Positions 26,528 to 36,466 of a stretch of 64,000 nt of DNA are shown here, one piece after another (the stretch's first letter is position 1; each line of letters starts with the position of its first letter). The DNA comes from Sporosarcina luteola (lineage in GTDB: Bacteria > Bacillota > Bacilli > Bacillales_A > Planococcaceae). The notes below the pieces were generated by a model, which saw only the letters and a list, made by a program, of their open reading frames with translations, had not been told where the DNA came from and made no database searches. The position numbers and the translations under genes were made by a program. The stretch is from positions 1,550,001-1,614,000 of the forward strand of contig NZ_JAMBNV010000001.1 in the NCBI RefSeq assembly GCF_023715245.1. The letters run 5' to 3'.

Positions 26528-28027
26528 ATGGACGAAAAAGAGAAAAATGGCGGCAATGAAGCTGAAACAAACTATGAACCGCCGGCAAAACGTTATATAC
26601 GAATGAAACCGTTCTCGTTAGTCATGCTCATATTCGGTCTCGTTCTTGCGACGGCCGCGGTGACTTTTTTTGCGTTGACGACAGGTGAGGATAAGGTCGT
26701 TGAAGTAGTCAGTCCTCAAAACCCGACGGCAGAGCGTAAGGAATTCAAAAAGCTATATGAAGCTTATGATGAAATGAAAAAAACCTATTATAACGAAATT
26801 GATGAATCGGTAGTTATCGATGGGGCAATTAATGGGATGATTGAAGCACTTGGTGATCCTTTTTCGGACTATTTGAATGAAAAGGAAGCACGTCAATTAA
26901 CTGAAAGTATTTCTTCAAGCTTTGAAGGAATCGGTGCGGAAATTCAAGAGTTAAACGGGTATATTAATGTCGTTTCTCCTATAAAGAATTCGCCTGCGGA
27001 ACGCGCTGGCCTTTTACCGAATGATATGATCATCGCAGTAGACGGCAAAAGCATTCAAGGCATGTCCTCATCAGAAGCTGTCCTTCTAATTAGAGGGAAA
27101 AAAGGGACAACGGTCACCCTTTCCGTCCGACGGGGTGAAATTGGAGAACCATTTGACGTGAAAATCGAAAGAGACGTCATTCCGATTGAAACTGTATACG
27201 CTGAAATGCTTGATAACAACATTGCTCATATTCATATTACAAGCTTTTCTGAACATACGTATGACGAATTATTGGCGGCCTTGGCTGAAATGGAAGACAA
27301 AGGAATGGAAGGCCTTATAGTGGATGTCCGTCAAAATCCAGGCGGCATGCTGAACACGGCAATCGATATTTCTGACCTATTCGTTGAAAAGGATAAAAAC
27401 CTCTTCCAATATGAAGGCAAAGGAAATAATCCCGAAGTATATGTTGCCTCTGATGGTAAGAAAGTAGACGTTCCTGTGACACTGATCATCGATGACGGAA
27501 GCGCCTCTGCATCTGAAATTTTGGCTGGCGCATTAAAAGAATCTGCAAACGTACCTCTCATCGGCATTAAGACATATGGGAAAGGAACTGTCCAGACACC
27601 AAAGGATTTGCCTGACGGCTCCAACTTGAAATTGACGACAGCTAAATGGTTAACGCCTAATGGCAACTGGATACACGAAAAAGGAATTGAGCCAGACATC
27701 GAAGTTCCGTACCCATCTTACGCCATGCTTCCATTCCTTGATCCGTCAATGGAAATGAAAGAGGGAATGGTATCACCTGCAATCAAGACGGCAGAGGAAA
27801 TGCTTAGCGCTGTTGGATATGATCCTGGAGAAATCGATGGACTGTTCGATCAAACGACGGAGACAGCTGTTACAGAGCTCCAAAAAGCATTATCCTTGAA
27901 AGAGGATGGCATTCTTGTTGGTGATACGACTTATGGATTGATGAATGAATTGAGAAATAAAATCCATGATGAAGATCCACAGTTGCTAAAAGCAAAAGAA
28001 GTTCTATTGGAACAGATCAAAAAATGA
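26528..28027 (+). CDS. S41 family C-terminal processing peptidase (CtpA/CtpB type)
   Basis: 499 residues. One N-terminal membrane helix (about 30-50) anchors it facing outward. A PDZ domain spans about 95-175. The protease domain carries the Ser-Lys dyad: Ser in DDGSASASEI (about 325) and Lys in TYGKGTVQ (about 351). A C-terminal peptidoglycan-binding domain lies at about 415-470 (GYDPGEIDGLFDQTTE). In Bacillus, CtpB cleaves SpoIVFA during sporulation and CtpA has a vegetative role; I cannot tell which applies. ATG at 26528 was preferred over GTG at 26516 for its spacing to GGGG. Confidence 0.88.
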   Translation: MDEKEKNGGNEAETNYEPPAKRYIRMKPFSLVMLIFGLVLATAAVTFFALTTGEDKVVEVVSPQNPTAERKEFKKLYEAYDEMKKTYYNEIDESVVIDGAINGMIEALGDPFSDYLNEKEARQLTESISSSFEGIGAEIQELNGYINVVSPIKNSPAERAGLLPNDMIIAVDGKSIQGMSSSEAVLLIRGKKGTTVTLSVRRGEIGEPFDVKIERDVIPIETVYAEMLDNNIAHIHITSFSEHTYDELLAALAEMEDKGMEGLIVDVRQNPGGMLNTAIDISDLFVEKDKNLFQYEGKGNNPEVYVASDGKKVDVPVTLIIDDGSASASEILAGALKESANVPLIGIKTYGKGTVQTPKDLPDGSNLKLTTAKWLTPNGNWIHEKGIEPDIEVPYPSYAMLPFLDPSMEMKEGMVSPAIKTAEEMLSAVGYDPGEIDGLFDQTTETAVTELQKALSLKEDGILVGDTTYGLMNELRNKIHDEDPQLLKAKEVLLEQIKK

Positions 28028-28029
28028 TT

Positions 28030-28066
28030 GAAAAGCGTCCACTCCTCCGCGGTTGGGCGCTTTTCA
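28030..28066 (+). terminator. Hairpin after the S41 peptidase gene
   Basis: GAAAAGCG and CGCTTTTC form an 8-bp stem with a long loop; the T-run is within the stem. Termination is plausible but partial, and the next gene starts 21 bases later. Confidence 0.5.
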
Positions 28067-28086
28067 TATATAAAAGAGGGGTACAG

Positions 28087-28989
28087 ATGATTGATGTATA
28101 TTTGTTAAGCGGTTTTTTAGGCAGTGGGAAAACTTCATTATTAGTAAACTTGATTTCCCAACTGAAAGAACAAGGAAAGAAGCCAGCGATTTTCATGAAT
28201 GAATTCGGCTCTATTTCAGTCGACTCTGATACAGTCGGCAAGGAAAAAGACATTCCTTTGAAAGAACTCTTAAATGGATGCATTTGTTGTACCGGTTCTG
28301 AAAAGACAGAGGCACAGCTGCAAGGACTGTTGGAAGAGAATAATGACATAGATGTCATATTGATTGAGACGACTGGTGCGGCCCATCCTGTTGAAGCTTT
28401 AGACTCGGTTTACTCGCCTTTATTCGCTGAAAGGCTTCAAATCAGAGGGATAGTAACTGTAGCAGACGCAAAAAGATGGCTGGAAAGGGATAAGATGTCA
28501 CCGCAGGTACGATCATTATTCATGGAACAAATCCGCCATGCGCATGTTCTCTTGGCGAATAAAATGGATTTATTGACAGAATCGGAATTGGCAACCGTTT
28601 CGATGGAACTATCTAATTTCAATAATTCAGCGCCCATTATTCAAACTACTAATGCGGATATCTCTTTCTCCTTCATTGAAAAAGTGTTAAGTAACGCTCA
28701 AAATATGACAGGTACATCCATCGTTTCAGGCAGGAATCTACCTTTATCATCCAAGTTAATCACCTTTGATAAGCCTGTTGATAAAGATGAATTTGAAGAG
28801 TGGGTCAAATCATTACCAGATACGGTATACCGCATGAAAGGCTACGTACCGGTAAGAGGAATACCAAACCCTTTCCTTTTCCAATATGCATACGGAATGG
28901 TCAATTGGCTTCCGGAGTATGTGAAAATGGAACCGAAACTTGTAATCATCGGTGAAGGAATCAATGAGATAGAGTATAAGGAATACTAG
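28087..28989 (+). CDS. CobW/COG0523 family GTP-dependent metallochaperone
   Basis: 300 residues. G1/Walker A GFLGSGKT at 9-16, metal-binding CxCC motif GCICC at 64-68, and base-recognition NKMD near 160. Such proteins insert Zn, Co or other metals into client proteins at the cost of GTP. The C-terminal CobW_C domain follows (about 215-300). No client or Zur box was seen, so the metal is unknown. The ATG at 28087 follows AGAGGGG. Confidence 0.85.
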   Translation: MIDVYLLSGFLGSGKTSLLVNLISQLKEQGKKPAIFMNEFGSISVDSDTVGKEKDIPLKELLNGCICCTGSEKTEAQLQGLLEENNDIDVILIETTGAAHPVEALDSVYSPLFAERLQIRGIVTVADAKRWLERDKMSPQVRSLFMEQIRHAHVLLANKMDLLTESELATVSMELSNFNNSAPIIQTTNADISFSFIEKVLSNAQNMTGTSIVSGRNLPLSSKLITFDKPVDKDEFEEWVKSLPDTVYRMKGYVPVRGIPNPFLFQYAYGMVNWLPEYVKMEPKLVIIGEGINEIEYKEY

Positions 28990-29176
28990 TGATGGCGTGA
29001 CTGTCAACCCCGTATTAAATGAAATAATAGTAGAATCAGCCAAAACCATCCAATTCACTTGTTGTAGAACCGCCTTTGTCATCGTGTTCAGATATTAATT
29101 GGTCCCTTTGGAAATTCATTCCGATTCTCCACTTCTCCCATGCGTTATGATAGTTTGCGAAGGGAGGAGTTATAAG

Positions 29177-29998
29177 ATGAAAAAATCGATGGCAGTCATC
29201 TTGCTCGGTTCGGCGTTCTTATTGTCGAACACAAATAATGCTGAAGCTTCTTACAGCAATAACGACTTGAAAGTGCAAAACGTTCAGTACTATGTATATG
29301 AAGGGAACTATTCTGCGTACAATTCAAAAGAGGTTACTCAATATATAAATACGTACTTGAATGGACTTGAAAAGTATTTTGGTAAAAACATAGAGGTTTC
29401 TCTACAACAAGCTGAAATTCCGGTTATGCAACCGTCCGAAGAAAAACCTATGGAGCAGGCTAAACCGGCAGAACAACCGAAACCTGCAGAACAACCAAAA
29501 CCTGCAGAACAACCAAAACCGGTTCAACAGCCTCAACCGATTGAACAAGCAAAACCTGTAGAAAAGGCAGAGCCTGTTGTGGAGGAAAAACCGGTTGAAA
29601 ACTCTGTGCAAAATGAAAACATCTCCGCTATTGAAAAAGCGGTACTTGATTTGACCAACGTCGAAAGACAAAAGGCCGGATTGCAGCCTTTGCAAATCGA
29701 TAAGAATTTAATGAACTCTGCTCGTCAAAAATCAACAGATATGTCGAGAAATAATTACTTCTCACATACGAGCCCGACATATGGCTCTCCTTTTGATCAA
29801 ATGAAAGCGAACGGCGTTACATACCGTTCTGCTGCTGAAAACATCGCAATGGGTCAGCGTTCTGCTGAAGAAGTTGTGAAAGCTTGGATGGAGTCCCCGG
29901 GTCACAGACAAAACATTATGACACCGAACTTCACTCATATCGGCATTGGTTACGATGCAAACGGGAACTATTGGACACAACAGTTCATCCAAAAATAA
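29177..29998 (+). CDS. Secreted CAP/SCP domain protein with proline-rich linker (YkwD-like)
   Basis: 273 residues. A signal peptide of about 24 residues ends in NNAEAS. A unique segment is followed by a repeated proline/lysine linker (about 80-140) built of AEQPKP units. The CAP domain fills about 150-273, with LTNVERQKAGL, the conserved His in NYFSHTSPTYGSPFD, and the closing AENIAMG and GHRQNIM blocks. The family is abundant in spore-formers, and some members are spore-coat or cortex linked. ATG at 29177 follows GGGAGGAG. Confidence 0.86.
   Translation: MKKSMAVILLGSAFLLSNTNNAEASYSNNDLKVQNVQYYVYEGNYSAYNSKEVTQYINTYLNGLEKYFGKNIEVSLQQAEIPVMQPSEEKPMEQAKPAEQPKPAEQPKPAEQPKPVQQPQPIEQAKPVEKAEPVVEEKPVENSVQNENISAIEKAVLDLTNVERQKAGLQPLQIDKNLMNSARQKSTDMSRNNYFSHTSPTYGSPFDQMKANGVTYRSAAENIAMGQRSAEEVVKAWMESPGHRQNIMTPNFTHIGIGYDANGNYWTQQFIQK
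29457..29520 (+). repeat. In-frame AEQPKP coding repeat
   Basis: At least three near-identical 18-bp units (GCAGAACAACCRAAACCT) encode AEQPKP, followed by diverged copies. Such tracts slip easily, so unit number may vary between strains. Confidence 0.75.
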
Positions 29999-30010
29999 TT
30001 GCAATTGAAG

Positions 30011-30053
30011 AGTCATCCTTTGTGCCGCCATGGTACAGAGGGTGACTTTTTTT
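30011..30053 (+). terminator. Terminator after the CAP protein gene
   Basis: AGTCATCCTTTGT pairs with ACAGAGGGTGACT, followed by seven T's. Confidence 0.85.
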
Positions 30054-30143
30054 GATGCAATTCAGGTGATTCCCATATATGAGCCATTACAAAACGTTTA
30101 AAACATTTTTGCTGGGCACATACTTTTCCAAGAGGTGAATATC

Positions 30144-31580
30144 ATGGATGACGTAAAATCGAATGACAGTTTGATTTTATATATACAAAACCTTTTCCAT
30201 GATTCCGCAGATCTTATTGTGCGGAAAATCACTTGGAAAGATGGAGATGGGATTATCTGTTTTTTCTCTACAATGACGGAAAGCAGCGAAGTGAATAAGC
30301 AGATTGAGATTCTTCGACTTCGTTCAATTGCTGAACTTCCAAATTGGGCGGGAACCGCAACCTCGAGTGTAGAAGCATTTTCAGTACCGAAATTGGTCAA
30401 TAGTGTTACCAATGGATTTGTTGCAATTTTTTTCCCTGCAACGAATCTGTTAATGACCATTACAATCCCCTCATTTGAAGTACGTTCAACGACCGAGCCG
30501 ACTAATGAATTCGTCATTCGCGGTCCCCATGAAGGTTTCGTGGAAAGCATCGACAAAAACATTTCGCTTATCCGGAAGCATCTACCCATTCCAGATTTAG
30601 TTAGGAAGGATATACTGATTGGAACAGATACGAATACGAAAGTTACGTATGTGTACATCGAGTCCATCGCTGATAAAGATGTCGTAAACGAAGTTAAAAC
30701 ACGACTTAAAAATATTGATCGTTCCAAAATATACAGCATTGGACAAATCGAGGATTATTTGGAGGATTCGGTTTGGTCTCCTTTCCCCCAGTTTTTGAAC
30801 ACAGAAAGACCGGATCGTGCCGTGGCGAATTTATTGGAAGGGAAAATTGTCATTTTCACGGACCAGTCTCCTTCAGCACTCATTGCACCGGTCACTTTTT
30901 TTTCGTTTTATGAGTCACCGGACGATTTTAATGGACGTGTCATCGTCGGATCATTCTTTCGGATGCTTCGATTATTCAGTTTCCTGATCGCCGTTTTCCT
31001 GCCCGCATTTTACATTGCTGTCGTCGGCTTCCATTCGGAAATCTTGCCATTCGACCTAAGTAGAAAAGTGAAATTAGCTGTGGAATTTATCCCATATCGT
31101 CCAATAATTGAAGCACTAATTGTGGAACTTTTCATAGAAATCATCCGGGAAGCGACAATCCGGCTACCAGCGCCGATTGGTCCAACAATCGGGATAGTCG
31201 GTGGTCTCGTAATCGGAGACGCAATTGTCAATGCGGGTCTCGTGTCGAATTTAATGGTGGTTGTCGTGGCAATGACTGCAATTTCAAGCTTTGTCGTGCC
31301 GAGCGTCGAAATGAACACGACAATACGGATAATCCGGTTTCCATTCATGCTTGCTGCCACATTTTTTGGTTTTTTCGGCATCGCTATTTTAGCACTCATC
31401 TTGTTTATCCATTTACTGAATAGATCTTCACTGAACCAACCCTATCTATCACCGGTTGTCCCATTTGACCCTTCCCGTTTTAAAAATATTTTCTTCAGGC
31501 TTCCTTATTATAAAAATCATAAGCAACAACAAACATTTAAACACGGCGGAGGCAAACGGAAGAAGGGGGATAGAAATTGA
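30144..31580 (+). CDS. Spore germination receptor subunit A (GerA family)
   Basis: 478 residues. A soluble N-terminal half (about 1-285) is followed by four or five membrane helices and a basic tail. The GerAA/GerKA signature is present: SIADKDVVNEVKTRL in the first half and RLPAPIGPTIGIVGGLVIGDA near the end. With B and C subunits it forms the germinant receptor in the spore inner membrane. ATG at 30144 (MDDVKSND) follows AAGAGGTG. First gene of a tricistronic operon with overlapping junctions. The germinant is unknown. An ordinary ger cluster presumably expressed from a forespore promoter (inference). Confidence 0.9.
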   Translation: MDDVKSNDSLILYIQNLFHDSADLIVRKITWKDGDGIICFFSTMTESSEVNKQIEILRLRSIAELPNWAGTATSSVEAFSVPKLVNSVTNGFVAIFFPATNLLMTITIPSFEVRSTTEPTNEFVIRGPHEGFVESIDKNISLIRKHLPIPDLVRKDILIGTDTNTKVTYVYIESIADKDVVNEVKTRLKNIDRSKIYSIGQIEDYLEDSVWSPFPQFLNTERPDRAVANLLEGKIVIFTDQSPSALIAPVTFFSFYESPDDFNGRVIVGSFFRMLRLFSFLIAVFLPAFYIAVVGFHSEILPFDLSRKVKLAVEFIPYRPIIEALIVELFIEIIREATIRLPAPIGPTIGIVGGLVIGDAIVNAGLVSNLMVVVVAMTAISSFVVPSVEMNTTIRIIRFPFMLAATFFGFFGIAILALILFIHLLNRSSLNQPYLSPVVPFDPSRFKNIFFRLPYYKNHKQQQTFKHGGGKRKKGDRN

Positions 31581-32596
31581 ACTTCAATATATCTAGAGGT
31601 CAGTTTTTTCTTCTTCTTTTTATAGTCCAGTCAGGATCATCATTTTTCTCCTTCCCGTCTCCTTTTATCAATGAAGCAGGGAGGGATGCATGGCTTATCT
31701 TCCTCGTTGCAGGGGCGTTCCACTATGTGATGTTGCTCTTCTTTGAACGAAATTACAGACATTTTAAGATTGGTCAAATTGTCGGATGGTTGTATAAAGG
31801 TTATTGGCTATTTGTATCCATCGTATATCTTGCCTATATCGATTATACATTAGCGGTATGGGGGTTCCCGAAAACACCACAATTCATTGTTATCGCAGTT
31901 CTAGTCAGTGTATCTCTGTATGCTAATTTAAGCAGGGCGGAAACGGTAATAAACTTGTCTGTCTTGTTGATTCCACTAATATTATTATTTTTAGTATTCC
32001 TACAGTTCGCTTGGAAAGATTTAGTGTGGACGAATCTTTTTCCGGTAGGTGAGTCGACGAGTGCGGAATGGACGAAAGGACTACTCAAAGCACAGCTCGC
32101 TTTCATAGGTATTGAACTGTATTTGTTTTTCAGAAAGCATGTTGACGAGAAACAGAAAATAAAAGGTCGACCGTTATTTGTCTATCAACTGGTGTGGTTC
32201 TTATTCTTTTTCTTCTCTGTCGTCATAGTACTCTTATATTTCACGCCCCAGGGATTGGAAAGGATTCCCGAACCGCTATTATTTCTATTAAAAGCACAGG
32301 AAGTAACTTTTGTTGAGCGCCTCGATTTGTTTTTTTTATACATTTGGACGGTATGGACCATTGTCACCGTAACGATAATCTCCTTTGCTGCAATGTATGT
32401 TCACCGGCTTCATAGTACTAAGCATGACAAAAGGGATACAATCATTTGGCACATACTCCTCGTCTTGTTGCCTTTGCTCTTTTTGTCCAAACAATCTATG
32501 GAGCAACTGAATCATTTGATCATTTATGTGTATCTTGTTTTTGGCTTACTCGTTCCGGTCACCGTTATAATTACGAATCGGAGGAAGCGAAAATGA
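31577..32596 (+). CDS. Spore germination receptor subunit B (GerAB/ArcD/ProY family)
   Basis: 339 residues, about ten membrane helices, APC superfamily fold. Starts with TTG at 31577, overlapping the A-subunit stop by four bases (TTGA), with AAGGGGGA upstream. Subunit B is thought to bind the amino acid or other germinant in the membrane. The start ISRGQFFLLLFIVQSGSSF resembles GerAB starts. Confidence 0.88.
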   Translation: MNFNISRGQFFLLLFIVQSGSSFFSFPSPFINEAGRDAWLIFLVAGAFHYVMLLFFERNYRHFKIGQIVGWLYKGYWLFVSIVYLAYIDYTLAVWGFPKTPQFIVIAVLVSVSLYANLSRAETVINLSVLLIPLILLFLVFLQFAWKDLVWTNLFPVGESTSAEWTKGLLKAQLAFIGIELYLFFRKHVDEKQKIKGRPLFVYQLVWFLFFFFSVVIVLLYFTPQGLERIPEPLLFLLKAQEVTFVERLDLFFLYIWTVWTIVTVTIISFAAMYVHRLHSTKHDKRDTIIWHILLVLLPLLFLSKQSMEQLNHLIIYVYLVFGLLVPVTVIITNRRKRK

Positions 32597-33675
32597 AGAA
32601 AATCGTACTCGTTTCTATCGCCTGTTCACTTCTACTAGCTGGTTGTTGGGATGAACGACTATACAAGGATATTACGATCGTCCCGCTAATCGGCTATGAT
32701 GGAGAACCCGGAAAATGGTCGGGATACTTCACATATGGTGTAGTTGCTAATCCTGATAGCTTTAGCTTTTCGACTGTTGAAGGAAGCGGCGTTTCCATAG
32801 AGGAAGCTCGACTCGATGCAAATCGGAAGACGAGTGAAACACTTGATCCTTCGCAAGTTCTAGTCGTACTTCTCTCTACAAAAGCAGTAAAGACGGATCT
32901 CTTGGAGACTTTCGATATCGCTTATAGAATGCCGCGTACCCGGTTAAGCAGTCGCTTTGTTGTAGTGGAAGGGGATTTAGCACCTTTTATGGAAAAGACA
33001 GAAAAAATGGGTAAAGAGGTCCCCGACTACTATGATGAAACTTTAAACACTGCTATATTTGCTTCTATTATTCCTGACGAAGATATCCAGTTAGCTGCCA
33101 GATTGCTATTAGACGAAGGGATTGACCTTCAATTACCGTACGTGAAAATGTCGGAAACGACAGGCACACCTGAGGTGGCGGGAGTCGTATTGTTCAGTGA
33201 CAAAGTTTTTTCGGGTCACACGTTAGATACAAAGGAGTCAACCATCATTCAAATTCTTAAAAAGAAACCTGGGGACGAAACGATGTTCACATACGAGTGG
33301 GAAAAAGAAGGTAAAAAGTATCCGGTTACCGTGGGACTAGTCAAGTACAATAAGAAATGGAACATAAAGGATAGCAAGATCAATGCTGCCTATAAAATGA
33401 AAGTTCAGGTTAATGAATTTGCTAATAATCATTTAGATGAAGAGAAGAAAAGGAAAGAGTTGGAGGGGTTTCTCTCTAAAGAACTGACGAATGATTTTAA
33501 TGAAGTGATCAAGAAATTACAGGAAGCGAAAAGTGACCCTGTCGGCTTTGGTAGAACAGTACGTGCGTTCCATCCTCACTTATGGAAAAAAGGGAAATGG
33601 CAAGATACATTTTCTGAACTCGACATCAATGTAAAAGTCGAGGTTGAAATTACGAGAACCGGGATATTAAATTAA
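32593..33675 (+). CDS. Spore germination receptor lipoprotein subunit C (Ger(x)C family)
   Basis: 360 residues. Lipobox LLAGC with Cys18, then the family hallmark CWDERLYKDI. ATG overlaps the B-subunit stop (ATGA), and GGAGGAAG lies upstream. The C subunit is tethered to the outer face of the spore inner membrane by a diacylglycerol and needs Lgt. The operon ends at a strong terminator. Confidence 0.9.
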   Translation: MKKIVLVSIACSLLLAGCWDERLYKDITIVPLIGYDGEPGKWSGYFTYGVVANPDSFSFSTVEGSGVSIEEARLDANRKTSETLDPSQVLVVLLSTKAVKTDLLETFDIAYRMPRTRLSSRFVVVEGDLAPFMEKTEKMGKEVPDYYDETLNTAIFASIIPDEDIQLAARLLLDEGIDLQLPYVKMSETTGTPEVAGVVLFSDKVFSGHTLDTKESTIIQILKKKPGDETMFTYEWEKEGKKYPVTVGLVKYNKKWNIKDSKINAAYKMKVQVNEFANNHLDEEKKRKELEGFLSKELTNDFNEVIKKLQEAKSDPVGFGRTVRAFHPHLWKKGKWQDTFSELDINVKVEVEITRTGILN

Positions 33676-33689
33676 ATTAACTTAAATTA

Positions 33690-33725
33690 AAACCCGCGAG
33701 CTAGTTTTTAGCATCGCGGGTTTAT
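33690..33725. terminator. Bidirectional terminator between gerC and the MATE gene
   Basis: AAACCCGCGA and TCGCGGGTTT pair perfectly over a 14-base loop. Confidence 0.85.
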
Positions 33726-33727
33726 TA

Positions 33728-35074
33728 TTACCTGAATTTCCTTTTCTGAATATGGAGCAGTCGGAGTGTCAACGCGATTGCTCCGACCGTCAGACCTGCA
33801 ATGAGGCCGACCCAGTAACCGAACGGACCCAATTCGCTATACGTCGCCAAAAGAAAGCCGATGGGCAAACCGAGCACCCAATAAGACATTATTGCCATAA
33901 TGAATGTCATATTGACGTCTTTATATCCGCGTAATGCACCTTGGACGGGTGCTTGGATCGCATCAGACAACTGAAAGAGCGCTGCATAGATGAGGAACTG
34001 AGCAGCCATTCCGATGATTTGTACGTCTGTCGTATAGAGTGAGGCGATTTGTCCCCGGAATATAAGGAGGATGATGATGGCTATGGCACTGAATGCAATG
34101 GCAAGACCGACAGCCAGAAAACTGTATTGTTTCGCATCACGGAATTGACCAGCACCGACAGACTGTCCGACTAGAATGGTTGCGCCCATCGAAATGCTTA
34201 AAGGAATCATATAGAGAAGAGACGAGAAATTCAGGGCGACCTGATGTGCCGAAATAACAATGGTCGAATAGTTACTCATCATCAATGTAACCGCGGAAAA
34301 TATGCTCGTTTCGACAAATATTGAAATCCCGATTGGCACGCCGATGAATAATATCTCTTTCCACCTTACAAATGAAAGCTTGCCCCATTTATTAAATAGT
34401 TGGTAATCGCTGAACGATCTGTGTTTCCAAGCGACACCATAGGCAATGAAAAAAATAAGCCAATAGGTGATCGCTGCTGCATAACCTGCCCCGACACCAC
34501 CTAATTCGGGAAAGCCCCAGTTTCCATAAATAAGAAGATAGTTCGTGAAAATTGTAAGCGGTGCAGATAAAAGAATGATAGCCATTGAGACGCGTGTTGC
34601 GCCGAGTGCATCGAAGAAACAACGTAATACGGTGTATGCGAAAAGCGGAAACAGCCCTAAGCTCATAGCTTCCAAGTAGTCGGCAGCTACAATCCGGACC
34701 TCCTCTTCGAGCGGCATTGATTCGAGGATCGGTGAAACTCCATATCGAATGATCATGAAAACGACACTAGCGAGGGCGATTGATACATACAGACCTTGCT
34801 GAACAGTAAATTTCACATCTACGTTCCGGCGGGAACCTATTAGCTGGGCGATAATGGGAGTCAATCCCATCAAGATGCCGGCTAGACCGGTATAGACAGG
34901 TACCCAAAACGAAGAACCGATTGTTACACCTGCAAGATGGTATGTATCATATCGCCCAGTCATAAGAATGTCGAAGAAGGTAATCATGTACAGGGCAACC
35001 TGCGTAATAAGAATTGGCATAACAATTGTAGCCAGTTTTAACGGCTTTTTCTTAAATGGAACGGTAGTTTGCAA
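33728..35074 (-). CDS. MATE family efflux transporter
   Basis: 448 residues, twelve helices in two similar halves. The first helix region reads MPILITQVALYMITFFDILMTG, the NorM-type start. It should export cationic compounds in exchange for Na+ or H+. TTG at 35074 was chosen because AAAGGA lies 8 bases upstream; an ATG at 35083 sits on that site. Convergent with gerC and divergent from the MurG-like gene. Confidence 0.85.
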   Translation of the reverse strand: MQTTVPFKKKPLKLATIVMPILITQVALYMITFFDILMTGRYDTYHLAGVTIGSSFWVPVYTGLAGILMGLTPIIAQLIGSRRNVDVKFTVQQGLYVSIALASVVFMIIRYGVSPILESMPLEEEVRIVAADYLEAMSLGLFPLFAYTVLRCFFDALGATRVSMAIILLSAPLTIFTNYLLIYGNWGFPELGGVGAGYAAAITYWLIFFIAYGVAWKHRSFSDYQLFNKWGKLSFVRWKEILFIGVPIGISIFVETSIFSAVTLMMSNYSTIVISAHQVALNFSSLLYMIPLSISMGATILVGQSVGAGQFRDAKQYSFLAVGLAIAFSAIAIIILLIFRGQIASLYTTDVQIIGMAAQFLIYAALFQLSDAIQAPVQGALRGYKDVNMTFIMAIMSYWVLGLPIGFLLATYSELGPFGYWVGLIAGLTVGAIALTLRLLHIQKRKFR

Positions 35075-35191
35075 GTAAATCATCCTTTAATCCAAAATTA
35101 CCCCCATTGTACCATGGTTCGTTTGCTATAATGACTATGGAGTTCAATTAGAATGAATTCATATACTTGAGAATAGATGAGGTGAATGGCC

Positions 35192-36268
35192 ATGAAACGG
35201 CCTGTCGTATTACTAACCGGGGGCGGCACTGCAGGTCATGTGTCGGTAAATGAAGCACTTATCCCCGTATTCATTGAAAAAGGATATGAAATCCATTATA
35301 TCGGTTCCCACGATGGCATTGAAAAAGAATTGATAAAAGATGGTCATCGTGAAGTGACCTACCATGCAATCCAAAGCGGCAAGTTAAGACGTTACTTTTC
35401 CATGAAGAATTTCTCCGATCCATTCAGGGTAGGAGCCGGGGTTTTACAGGCATATTCGATATTGCGAAAAGTGCAGCCGGAAATCATTTTTTCGAAAGGC
35501 GGATTTGTTTCCGTACCTGTCGTTTTAGCTGCAAAGCTTGCAAAGATCCCCGTTGTCGTCCATGAATCGGACGTTACTCCGGGACTTGCAAACAAGCTCG
35601 CTCTACCGTTTTCAAAACATATATTTACGGTCTTCGAGCAGACGCTTGACTATATACCTGCCGGAAAAGCAACTTGTGCAGGTGCTGTCATCAGACCTGA
35701 AATATTCCAAGGAGACAGGAAAGAAGGACTGCGGATTGCGGGTTTGACAGGAGAGAAACCGATATTTATCGTCATGGGAGGCAGCCAAGGATCAGCATTG
35801 CTCAATAACGCCGTGCGAAGTGAATTGGATGCTGTGCTGGAACATTTTGAAATCATCCATCTATGCGGTAAAGGGAATATTGATGAGTCTTTGGAACAGA
35901 TGAAGGGCTATACCCAGTTTGAATATGTGACCGAGGGGTTGCCGCATTTATTGGCGGCATCCGATTATGCAGTATCACGTGCAGGGTCGAACGCTATATT
36001 TGAATTGTTGTCCGTCTTAAAACCGATGCTGCTCATTCCTTTATCCGCTTCACAAAGCAGGGGAGATCAGTTATTGAATGCCTCCCTGTTCGAATCTCTA
36101 GGTATTGCAAAAGTGATCCAAGAAGAAGAGTTGGGTGAAAACTCCATGGCTGAGCTTTTCACATCACTAAGGGAAGATAGGGAGAATCTTGTATCCAATA
36201 TGAGAAATGTTTCGCACACGAAATCTCCGGAAACAATGGTGGATTTAATCCTCTCATACAAAAATTAG
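35192..36268 (+). CDS. MurG-like UDP-GlcNAc transferase (paralogue outside the dcw cluster)
   Basis: 358 residues of GT-B fold. N-terminal loop LTGGGTAGHVSVN, KGGFVSVPVVLAAK near 105 and the UDP-GlcNAc site SRAGSNAIFELLSVLKPMLLIP near 265, as in MurG. MurG adds GlcNAc to lipid I in peptidoglycan synthesis. No mur, fts or mra genes are next to it; it precedes odhA. Some Bacillales have a second murG here, so this may be that copy or the only one. ATG at 35192 has GAGGTG 7 bases away. Confidence 0.82.
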   Translation: MKRPVVLLTGGGTAGHVSVNEALIPVFIEKGYEIHYIGSHDGIEKELIKDGHREVTYHAIQSGKLRRYFSMKNFSDPFRVGAGVLQAYSILRKVQPEIIFSKGGFVSVPVVLAAKLAKIPVVVHESDVTPGLANKLALPFSKHIFTVFEQTLDYIPAGKATCAGAVIRPEIFQGDRKEGLRIAGLTGEKPIFIVMGGSQGSALLNNAVRSELDAVLEHFEIIHLCGKGNIDESLEQMKGYTQFEYVTEGLPHLLAASDYAVSRAGSNAIFELLSVLKPMLLIPLSASQSRGDQLLNASLFESLGIAKVIQEEELGENSMAELFTSLREDRENLVSNMRNVSHTKSPETMVDLILSYKN

Positions 36269-36391
36269 CTGGAATAGAATTCGGCAGTTGTAAAAAGAAA
36301 AAAGAGAGTTGCAAATAAATGAAAAGGAATCTATTTTGGTTGAATGCCAATATGTCAATAAAATAGAACTAATCCCTTCCCGTTCTATTAT

Positions 36392-36420
36392 TTGCGTGGT
36401 AATATGGATACGGATAAAAA
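36392..36420 (+). promoter_or_regulatory. Candidate odhAB promoter
   Basis: TTGCGT (36392-36397), 17 bp, TAAAAA (36415-36420). A competing pair, TTGGTT (36336-36341) and TAAAAT (36359-36364), also has a 17-bp spacer. Neither is close to consensus. Confidence 0.3.
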
Positions 36421-36466
36421 ATAGAAACACAACATGCCAAAAGGCAAAATGTGGAGGTCATTTTAC

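Noticed and set aside
29457-29560. CRISPR-like short repeats
   Set aside because: The units are in-frame codons of a proline-rich linker without unique spacers.
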